Shown in pieces: positions 1-5,321 of a stretch of 5,321 nucleotides of DNA. Origin of the DNA: CAYPTJ01 sp964413845 (GTDB lineage: Bacteria > Patescibacteriota > WWE3 > 9FT-COMBO-53-11); NCBI GenBank assembly GCA_964413845.1, contig CAYPTJ010000034.1, positions 1 through 5,321 on the forward strand, in the 5' to 3' direction. The translations under genes were made by a program, and so were the position numbers. The notes under the pieces are model-generated. The model was not told the origin of the DNA. It worked only from the letters and a program-made list of their open reading frames with translations, and searched no databases. Position 1 is the first letter of the stretch, and each line of letters opens with the position of its first letter.

Positions 1-108
1 GACAAATGGCTAAAAATAGCTGGAGGAATAGGGAAGTACAAGGCCTTTGTTGATTCTAAAATCGGCAAAAACCCAGCTCTTGGAATCGAAGATCTGGTGT
101 TAGAGTAG
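1..108 (+). CDS. C-terminal end of a possible REP-associated (RAYT/Y1-type) transposase, partial
   Basis: Frame 1 is open from the window edge to a TAG at 106-108, giving 35 residues (starts DKWLKIAGG, ends GIEDLVLE). The beginning lies outside the window. The pattern 'KYKAFVxSKI....LGIEDLVLE' right at the C-terminus recalls the tail of IS200-like/RAYT Y1 transposases, which often end in a short FV-x3-I...L-x-LE stretch after the HUH and tyrosine domain. That is a resemblance from memory over a short segment; the catalytic motifs are not in the window. The gene converges on the minus-strand cluster, with a hairpin between the two stops. A REP-like palindrome about 545 bp downstream (652-671) fits a RAYT, since these enzymes act on such repeats. 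Otherwise it is simply an unidentified gene end. Confidence is good that it is coding and low on identity. Confidence 0.42.
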   Translation, partial: DKWLKIAGGIGKYKAFVDSKIGKNPALGIEDLVLE

Positions 109-116
109 CTAAATAG

Positions 117-135
117 CTAAACCCGAAGGGTTTAG
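117..135. terminator. Hairpin between convergent genes, possible bidirectional terminator
   Basis: CTAAACCC (117-124), GAA loop, GGGTTTAG (128-135) form a perfect 8-bp stem with a 3-nt loop. It lies between the plus-strand stop (106-108) and the minus-strand stop (149-151), where a shared terminator is expected. Neither side has a clean U tract: the plus side continues GAGTTATGGG and the minus side CTATTTAGC, so intrinsic termination would be weak. The overlapping TAGCTA-AA-TAGCTA (106-119) is a second small inverted repeat. Confidence 0.5.
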
Positions 136-148
136 GAGTTATGGGATT

Positions 149-1432
149 CTAGGCGTTGCTCCTTATCCTAAAGCCGATGAAACCCTGGGTGAAGTCTTCA
201 AGCATCAAGGTTTCAAGAACCTTTTCGTCAAAATAGCTGGTGAAAAGACGGTTCCAAAGCGCTTCCCGCATATGGTAGGTGTATTGCCCGCCTAGACTCG
301 CGCTAGTCGAGGCTGGCTCCACCTCCCACCCACGCGCGGCAGAAAAAACATTATCTTCAAAGTTGAAGGAGGTAACTTTATCGTTGAAGATTCCCGCAAC
401 ATGGGCCTTCCCCGCCCAAAAAGAAAGACCGAGTTCGGGATCCTTCTTCCCTAGCTTTCCCAAATCGCCAGTCGCCTTCCGCCAAACCATCGCTTCAGGA
501 GAGATGTGGGGCATTGCCAAGCGCGGATCGTTCGGATCTTCTTTGGCAAGGTAGCGCTGAATGATTAACCAGACGAAGAGGTTCTCAACCGGGGGAACCG
601 TCTCGCGGACATCCCCCCGCAAAGCGGCGGTGAGGTTTTTGGTGAAATCTTGTCCTGAGCCTGTCGAAGGATTGGCGCACTGTTCAAGATACTTAGCGTA
701 GAAAGAAACTTCGTGAAGATAATGGAGAAGAAGAGAAAACATCCTTACGAAGACACCTTCTGCCTGAACCACAGGAAGGATAAAGATCAACCCCATCTCT
801 TTAAGATGGGAAACGTTGTGGAACTTTTTGCGCATAAACTCCGCCCCAACGGCCCCAAACCGCTTCTTAGGCAAGACCTCAATCTTGATCTCCCGCTTTT
901 CAAAGTCGTTGGGAGTAAGAGAGGTATAAGAGGCAAAAAACTCCTCGTTCAGCCAACTCCTTTCTTCAAGGAAACGGAGAGAAGAAAAAAGGTGGTAGAT
1001 ATCCTCCTTGGCTAACATCTCCTCAACACTGTTGTAGTTGAATTCGCTCATCACTCCCTTCGGCGGGTGGGCTAAAAACAACTCTTTCGCTTTCTCCTCT
1101 TTAAGGAAAAAACCTTTTGGCGGCTTGGCAAGGTCAAAGGCGGTTTTGATCGGGATCCGACACCCCTCGTGGGTGGAGCAATCAGGATGCTTCAAAAGCT
1201 CCAACAGCTCTTCCTCAGTCTTCTTTGCCTTCCCCGTCAAAGCACTAAGGATTTCCTCCCGGCCGGAAGCTTCGGAGAGACCAAGTTGGCCCAAAGCTTC
1301 GCTTCGCTCCTTGGCAAGCTCGTCGGAAAGATTCTCAAAAACATCCTTCTTCCCCGTAAACTCCCCCATCTCCTCGGCGAGGTTCTCCAGTCTTTCTTTG
1401 GTTGTTCCGAGCAGTTTCGCTAACTCTTCCAT
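149..1432 (-). CDS. Conserved-looking cytoplasmic protein of unknown function, 427 aa
   Basis: I do not recognise a named family. The start chosen is ATG at 1432, one base after the TGA of the upstream gene, with GGGTGA five bases before it. In-frame TTG (1465) and GTG upstream overlap the previous gene and lack a better site. Residues 1-80 are charged and helical, likely coiled coil (repeated EEL/ERL/ELA). An H82-x2-C85-x2-H88-x2-C91 cluster could bind metal. Residues 110-210 are Glu/Lys-rich with aromatic patches (SWLNEEFF, LTPNDFEKR, KFHNVSHLKEMG). Residues 214-250 are hydrophobic and aromatic but interrupted by charges, so a membrane span is unlikely. Residues 330-427 (LSFWAGKAHVAGIF, ARGWEVEPAS, GGQYTYHMRE) look globular. 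There is no signal peptide. Residues 255-261 (PSTGSGQ) are encoded by a REP-like repeat. It is the last gene of the cluster and is probably translationally coupled to the M23 gene. A CPR-restricted family is my guess. Confidence 0.85.
   Translation of the reverse strand: MEELAKLLGTTKERLENLAEEMGEFTGKKDVFENLSDELAKERSEALGQLGLSEASGREEILSALTGKAKKTEEELLELLKHPDCSTHEGCRIPIKTAFDLAKPPKGFFLKEEKAKELFLAHPPKGVMSEFNYNSVEEMLAKEDIYHLFSSLRFLEERSWLNEEFFASYTSLTPNDFEKREIKIEVLPKKRFGAVGAEFMRKKFHNVSHLKEMGLIFILPVVQAEGVFVRMFSLLLHYLHEVSFYAKYLEQCANPSTGSGQDFTKNLTAALRGDVRETVPPVENLFVWLIIQRYLAKEDPNDPRLAMPHISPEAMVWRKATGDLGKLGKKDPELGLSFWAGKAHVAGIFNDKVTSFNFEDNVFSAARGWEVEPASTSASLGGQYTYHMREALWNRLFTSYFDEKVLETLMLEDFTQGFIGFRIRSNA
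652..671. repeat. REP-like imperfect palindrome inside a coding region
   Basis: GTCCTGAGCCTGTCGAAGGA on the plus strand (reverse complement TCCTTCGACAGGCTCAGGAC). The ends TCCT/AGGA pair, followed by a tandem G-A/A-G mismatch and one further G-C pair around a short loop. This CCTTCGACAGGCTCAGG-type sequence is a widely dispersed repeat in many bacterial genomes. Here it is read in frame as PSTGSGQ (residues 255-261 of the 427-aa protein), a low-complexity insert between a helical segment (YAKYLEQCA) and DFTKNLTAALRG. Only one copy is present in the window. Confidence 0.7.
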
Positions 1433-1433
1433 C

Positions 1434-4400
1434 TCATTCACCCATATTATTGATACTGTCAGCAATGTCTTTCACCGCCTCAAGCTCCGCGTCTGTTGAG
1501 TCGGGATCAGAGAGAGCAGCATCTATCTCGAAGACCGCCTCTAAGAGAATGGTATCAGAAATGCCATCAAAATCGGTATCAACCTGCTGATTCCAATCAA
1601 TTGAGCCGGAAGCGAAGTTGAAGAGAAGGGCGAGGTATTGGGCTTTAGCCTTCTCTTGCATCGAAGAGGCATCGGGGATTCCAAGAATCTCTTGGGCCTG
1701 GGTGAAGGTAAGATCGGTAAAGACGTCGGTGAGAAAGTCGGCGATGGCAAGGTAGCGCTCCAAGGTTGTTTGAGGGATAAGGTTTCCTATCCCCTCCCCA
1801 ACCCCGAACTGATATTTCCAGAAGCCGGTCGTTCTGATTCCGACCGAACCATCATCCTGAACCACAGTATAATCCTGATCCGAACTTTCACCGCTGTCGT
1901 CATCAGTAGCAGTGAGGAAGGGTTGATAAACTCCGGGGTTTTGGTAATTATGGCTAGCCGAGGCGGTAACATCCCGGGGATTAATCTCCGGCGAAGGGGA
2001 AGGATCGGGACCAACCTCGGGATCGTTCAAGAAGGTCTGTGATGAGCCTGCCGAACCATTATCAAAGTCAAAGGTTAGCTCCAGGTCGTCACTCCCCGGA
2101 TCGGTGACGTTACCACCGAGAGCGAAGCTCTGCCCAACCTTGGTAAGAAACGCTTCTTCGGCGGGGAACAGAATCATAGTCGAGCGATCAAGGGTAATTA
2201 TCGGGGAAACATTGGTGATTGGAACGGGAGTATCATCCTCCGCCACCCATCCGGCCATGTCTTTGACGGAAAGGGAAGCGCCAAACTCCCCATTATCTCC
2301 CCAGGTGTAGGAAGCGGAGACGGAGGGCTGGGATGTCTCTTGGCCCTCTACCGCGGGAGCAAATCCCCAAAGGTAGCTCTGGATTCCAGAAACAGCATCG
2401 TAGGAACTGGAACCATCGAATTCAACAGCACTTCCTTCCTCACCGGGGTAAGGCCCACCGATCACTACCACCGGAGGGCTCTTATCCAAGTTAACGATTG
2501 CTGTCTTCTCCGGCTCAACATTCCCCGCCCTATCGATCGAACGGCAGAGGATCTTAACGATTCCCTCTTGGGAGATGGTAAAGGGAACGGTATAGGTGAC
2601 CCAACCGGCACCTAAGTTGTATTCAGTTCTCTCGATTCCCAAGGGACTGGTCGCGGAGAGGGTAGCTGTGACATTGCTGACATACCAGTTATTCTCTCCA
2701 TTTGGCTCGGGAGGATCAAAGGAAATCGTTGTCACCGGGGCAGCAATCTCCTCAACAAAAGTAATGTTCTGAATCGTCCCCCCATGGTCTCCAACCCAGC
2801 CGTCATTGACAGCGTGGCCGATCCTGATCTCTGTTAAAACCTCCGGGGCAACTCCAAACTCATCGAGATAGTCGCTCTCTAAGTTGCGGGTAAAGGTTTC
2901 CCATTGGTTGTAGGTAGGCTGATGAGGACTTATATCAACATAACCAACCTGATCCCACCGATCGGGCGCATTGGCGGCATAGGAAAGAAGTCGATCTTTC
3001 CCATCCTGGCCTTCAATCAGAAAAGCAAGAATTAAGGTGTAGTCCTTATCAAACTGTTCCCAGGAGACGAAAACGGGGGATCTGAAGAAGATCGGAGCCT
3101 TAAGTTTAATTGCGGCGTAAGCATCGGTGAGCCATTTGTAAACACCACCGACGCCATCGACGATTATCTGCAATCCCAAGCCGACGACTCGTTTAATTTC
3201 GATAATCGCCTGCGTTACCGGCTTAATAATAAGGGTGAACCAATCGCTCCTTTCCCAGTTAACCTTCAGGTAAGAAGTCACGTACCCTTCAAAGTGCTCC
3301 ACCCGAATATAATGGTATCCCCTGGACAGCGAGTACTTGAATTCGAAAGACCTTGCCTGATCAACCCAGGCATCAATAAGTTTTGTATCATCAATCCAAA
3401 CCCGCAAGCCATCATCGGAAACGAATTTAAAGGTGTGGGTTCCAGCGTCAAAGTAGTAACGAGTGACATAGCGTGAGGAGAAGTTGTCCTCATCGATCGA
3501 GGGGTCAGGAGAACCATAACCCCAATTTTTGGTAAAGATGCCGTGACTGAGCTCATCGCCTCTGATAACTACGGGCGGAAGAGAGATGTTCCTACCGCTG
3601 AAATGTGAAGCGACCCAAGAATGAGTGACGTCAGGAACGGGAGGACCAGTCGGGTAGGCAGCTAAACTATCGAGATCGCAGATGTCCCCCCACCTAAAGC
3701 GCAGACCTTGAGTGAAGGTTGTCGCGTTTGGTATCCCCCGCTTCTTCCCCTTCTCAACAAAATAGACCGCGGCTGTTCCCGTCTTTCTGACAAGGTAACA
3801 CTCGACCCTCCTATTCTTGTTAATGAAGTCGGAGGGGTCGACAAAATAATATAGAATCTGATCCTTACGGAAATTCAGAGTATTCGCAGTGGCAGAAAGA
3901 TATCTATATCTGATCGCCCAATGTAAGTGTGGAGCCCAACATCCGCCGGTACCAATCTTTCCTACCTTTTGACCTTTGGAAATATTCTGACCAGCGCTGA
4001 CCAAACGGGCACTCATGTGGTTGTAATTGGACCAAACCTTCTTAACTTTTCGTCCATCAGGAAGAGTAAACTTAACCCCAGAGGGAGGTACGTGTTCGGC
4101 CATGACGATATGGCCAAAGCATCCGCCCCACTTACCTGAGGTAATTACCTTACCGTTGGCAACCACTTTGACAGGGTCTCCAAAAATGCCCCCACCAACT
4201 TTACTCCAATCCTCACCGTTGTGCCAGGCGGTTCCATATTTCCTACAAAACTCCGCATGCCCGAGGGCACAGAAATCGATCTTGCTGAGAAAGTCGTAAA
4301 CCCCTTCTTGCGTAACCGGCGCCAAGCGGAAAACTAAAAGAACTAGCTGGTGCGGCCAAAACTTCATTACTTAAAGCAAATAGGAAGCAAGAGAGGGCTG

Positions 4401-4452
4401 CTAGAATAGTGCACCCACGAATTAGAGATTTAACTAACGCAAATTTATCCAT
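1434..4452 (-). CDS. Secreted multidomain M23 (LytM-type) metallopeptidase with PA14, Ig-like and PKD domains; frameshifted after the signal peptide
   Basis: Predicted peptidoglycan endopeptidase exported to the envelope or beyond. The start is ATG 4452 (GGAGG seven bases upstream), giving a signal peptide MDKFALVKSLIRG, hydrophobic core, VLA-AP cleavage near residue 33. That frame leaves the protein after FSFPL (residue 43). The rest continues in the +1 frame as APVTQEGVYDF (open 4367-1434), giving a joined precursor of about 1005 residues. M23 domain at about 77-183: H77-NGE-D81, H145 (NYNHMS) and H175-L-H177 match the zinc ligands and catalytic His. A VYFVEKGKKRGIP segment lies near 229-241. 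PA14 spans about 275-400 (SDDGLRVWIDD, GYHYIRVEHFEG). Residues 403-568 are unassigned and jelly-roll-like near the end. An OmpL47-like Ig module is at 573-658 (WYVSNVTATL, SIDRAGNVE), PKD at about 660-746, and a second PKD-like domain at 748-863. The helical C-terminus (TTGFWKYQ) carries a Ca-type DTDFDGISD loop near 959-966. There is no sortase motif or C-terminal anchor. If the frameshift is real, only a 69-residue product is made from ATG 4452. Confidence 0.88.
1438..1443 (-). promoter_or_regulatory. Ribosome binding site of the 427-aa gene, inside the end of the M23 gene
   Basis: On the minus strand GGGTGA lies five bases before ATG 1432 and overlaps the last codons and stop of the M23 gene (TGA at 1436-1434). 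It decides the start in favour of 1432 over TTG 1465, and the one-base gap suggests translational coupling. Confidence 0.55.
4318..4326 (-). other. Frameshift point separating signal peptide and mature enzyme
   Basis: In the signal-peptide frame the minus strand reads TTT CCG CTT GGC GCC GGT and then runs to a stop at 4243. The M23 frame reads TTG GCG CCG GTT here. Removing one G from the GG at 4322-4323 joins FSFPL directly to APVTQEG. The simplest explanation is a one-base insertion, either a true mutation or an assembly error next to the GGCGCC palindrome. The exact base is inferred: any shift of the same sign between about 4367 and 4243 would join the frames. Confidence 0.75.
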
Positions 4453-4459
4453 GATCGAG

Positions 4460-4464
4460 CCTCC
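4460..4464 (-). promoter_or_regulatory. Strong Shine-Dalgarno of the M23 gene
   Basis: TTTTGGAGGCTCGATC-ATG on the minus strand places GGAGG seven bases before ATG 4452. The alternative ATG at 4367, which opens the long uninterrupted frame, is preceded by CCTATTTGCTTTAAGTA with no purine-rich site. This supports 4452 as the real start and therefore the frameshift. Confidence 0.85.
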
Positions 4465-4480
4465 AAAATCTGATTTTCCG

Positions 4481-5107
4481 CTATTCGAACTTAAAGCTAC
4501 CAAGTATCAAATCAAAGTTTGATGCTTCGGCTTCGCTGTAAGGATAACCCTCTCTGTAATATTCCACATTGAACACCAGCTCTGGCGTAACTGCTATGTA
4601 GACAAGCGTCGTGGTTTTAGACCTCATTGCCGCCTTGCCGCCAACGGTAATCTGCCTGAACCGCTCGATTGGAGGGGCGATTTGATCTTCAAAGAATTCC
4701 TCCGGGAACTGGAGGCCTAACCCAGGGCCTGCCACTATCTCAAATATCCCTCCCCATTTAGGCGCTGTAGCACGGAAATCAGCGTGGGGTTGCGGAGCAA
4801 AGCTCCAGTCAGGTGGGTATTTGATCGAATATCCATATGATGGGCTGGTATAAGTCTTCCAGTCCTTGGTTTCATCTTCTTCTGGCTTCGACTCCTCCCC
4901 TGGTTTCTCACCTGGCTCTTCTCCAGGCTCCTCACCTTGATCGCTTGGTTTAGCTTCTTTACCAAGGAGTTCTTTGACTCTCGCCGGAAGATATTTATCG
5001 AGGTAATTAGTTCTCCAAGCCAAACCAATCCCAACCCCGCCGACGGCGATCACGAGGGCTAATACAATAATGAGGACTACGGGGACGACTCCCTTTCTGC
5101 TTTTCAC
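4481..5107 (-). CDS. Membrane-anchored protein with acidic linker and PsbP-like outer domain, 208 aa
   Basis: The start is GTG 5107, nine bases after a near-perfect GGAGGTGAT. Residues 1-6 are basic (MKSRKG) and 7-30 form one hydrophobic segment (VVPVVLIIVLALVIAVGGVGIGLA) with no lipobox or clear cleavage site, so it is probably an uncleaved N-terminal anchor with the rest outside. Residues 31-55 are a short charged stem. Residues 56-82 are a Glu/Pro/Gly linker with four GEEP-type tetrapeptides. Residues 84-208 (WKTYTSPSYGYSIKYPPDWSF ... FDLILGSFKF) have the 'YGYSIKYPxDW' start and 'ILxSFKF' end typical of PsbP-like/LpqN-like small alpha-beta domains of bacterial envelope proteins. That is a fold-level resemblance; no enzymatic residues are evident. 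It lies 28 nt before the M23 gene and 23 nt after the kinase gene, so it is probably co-transcribed. The function is unknown; binding or a structural role at the cell surface is inferred. Confidence 0.88.
   Translation of the reverse strand: MKSRKGVVPVVLIIVLALVIAVGGVGIGLAWRTNYLDKYLPARVKELLGKEAKPSDQGEEPGEEPGEKPGEESKPEEDETKDWKTYTSPSYGYSIKYPPDWSFAPQPHADFRATAPKWGGIFEIVAGPGLGLQFPEEFFEDQIAPPIERFRQITVGGKAAMRSKTTTLVYIAVTPELVFNVEYYREGYPYSEAEASNFDLILGSFKFE
4889..4936 (-). repeat. Four 12-bp tandem units encoding GEEP/GEEP/GEKP/GEES
   Basis: Residues 58-73 of the 208-aa protein are four imperfect tetrapeptides, each from a 12-bp unit (GGxGA[AG]xAxCCx-like on the coding strand). They form an acidic, proline-rich flexible spacer between the membrane anchor and the outer domain. 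Tandem units of this sort can vary in copy number between strains. Confidence 0.75.
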
Positions 5108-5112
5108 TATCT

Positions 5113-5121
5113 ATCACCTCC
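5113..5121 (-). promoter_or_regulatory. Shine-Dalgarno that fixes the GTG start of the 208-aa gene
   Basis: GGAGGTGAT on the minus strand is complementary to the 16S 3' end over nine bases and ends five bases before GTG 5107 (the GGAGG core is nine bases away). It sits in the 23-nt gap after the kinase stop, so this gene is translated independently although probably from the same mRNA. Confidence 0.85.
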
Positions 5122-5130
5122 CTTCCAAGA

Positions 5131-5321
5131 TCAACTCTTCCACTTCTTCAAAGCCTTCTGAAGTTCTGCCTTCCTCAACAGCCCCGCCTGAGCCCCAACC
5201 TTTTGGGTGGCAAAAGCGGCGTTAACCGTCCCCCAGCGAAGAGCTTCCTTAAGGTCCTTACCGCCGACCAGCGCGGCGGCAAACCCAGCGGAGAAGGCAT
5301 CTCCTGCCCCGGTTCGCTCAA
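5131..5321 (-). CDS. PfkB-family carbohydrate kinase, C-terminal part
   Basis: The frame enters from the right edge and stops at TGA 5131-5133; 62 complete residues are visible. It opens with ERTGAGDAFSAGFAAALVGG, matching PfkB signature 2 (D-T-x-G-A-G-D), which holds the anion hole and the catalytic base Asp (GAGD) used to phosphorylate a sugar or nucleoside hydroxyl with ATP. WGTVNAAFATQKVGAQAGLL follows, the usual C-terminal helix and loop of ribokinase-like enzymes (N-A-A...V...G-A-x-x-G-L). It ends in a basic helix (KAELQKALKKWKS). The first signature residue is Glu or lies next to Arg (ERTGAGD) where Asp is common, a conservative change. The substrate cannot be told because the N-terminal sugar-binding part is outside the window; ribokinase, fructokinase and adenosine-kinase-like are all possible. 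It is the first gene of the leftward cluster seen here. Confidence 0.92.
   Translation of the reverse strand, partial: ERTGAGDAFSAGFAAALVGGKDLKEALRWGTVNAAFATQKVGAQAGLLRKAELQKALKKWKS

Noticed and set aside
1463..1465. TTG 1465 as start of the 427-aa gene
   Set aside because: It would overlap the upstream gene by 32 bases and has no purine-rich site; ATG 1432 has GGGTGA at five bases.
1038..1499. Plus-strand 153-codon open frame (also 713-1015 and 279-554)
   Set aside because: Antisense to the 427-aa gene, with Ser/Pro/Phe-rich low-complexity translations, no ribosome binding site pattern and no domain; shadows of the minus-strand gene.
4297..4303. G-GGT-TTA, a textbook -1 slippery heptamer in the signal-peptide frame
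   Set aside because: Slipping -1 there leads to the third frame (ACG ACT TTC ...), not to the M23 frame, which needs +1.
4365..4367. ATG 4367 as start of the M23 protein
   Set aside because: No ribosome binding site precedes it, and the first 15 residues (MKFWPHQLVLLVFRL) are the out-of-frame reading of the end of the signal-peptide region.
4390..4452. Lipoprotein signal (ALSC at residues 19-22 of the M23 precursor)
   Set aside because: The position three before Cys is Ala rather than Leu, and a better signal peptidase I site (VLA-AP) follows, so ordinary secretion is more likely.
4889..4936. Tandem units as a CRISPR array
   Set aside because: The 12-bp units are directly adjacent with no spacers and encode an in-frame GEEP linker.
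4735..5034. Minus-strand 99-codon open frame inside the 208-aa gene
   Set aside because: Overlaps a gene with a strong Shine-Dalgarno and a recognisable anchor and domain; its translation is basic and featureless.

Overview
The window (table 11-like code, TGA used as stop) looks like a chromosomal segment from an uncultivated bacterium. A candidate-phyla (Patescibacteria/CPR-like) origin is my best guess. It rests on the style of the proteins: a lysine-rich N-terminal anchor followed by 'VVPVVLIIVLAL', a large secreted M23/PA14/PKD protein, and a cytoplasmic protein of a kind I associate with these lineages. No marker gene is present, so this is inference.

Layout. At the left edge, the last 35 codons of a plus-strand gene (1-108) may be the tail of a REP-associated (RAYT/Y1) transposase. 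It converges on a leftward cluster of four minus-strand genes, with a perfect hairpin (117-135) between the two stops. Read in the direction of transcription, the cluster is: (1) the C-terminus of a PfkB-family sugar kinase (5131-5321, truncated by the window edge); (2) a 208-residue membrane-anchored protein with an acidic GEEP-repeat linker and a PsbP-like outer domain (4481-5107, GTG start); (3) a very large secreted M23 metallopeptidase with PA14, Ig-like and PKD modules (1434-4452), which is split by a +1 frameshift just after the signal peptide; (4) a 427-residue cytoplasmic protein of unknown function (149-1432). Gaps are 23, 28 and 1 nt, so the four genes are probably one transcription unit. 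No promoter is visible inside the window.

How they may work together. Genes 2 and 3 are both exported and could act in cell-wall remodelling or surface contact: the M23 domain would cut peptidoglycan cross-links, PA14 and the other modules would bind glycans or proteins, and the anchored protein would sit at the membrane. The kinase and the 427-residue protein are cytoplasmic and have no obvious role in this.

The main points of interest are the frameshift that separates a well-supported ribosome binding site and signal peptide from an otherwise intact 962-codon enzyme frame, and a 20-bp REP-like palindrome lying in frame inside the unknown gene, close to a possible RAYT gene. There is no gene-free stretch over 300 bases.
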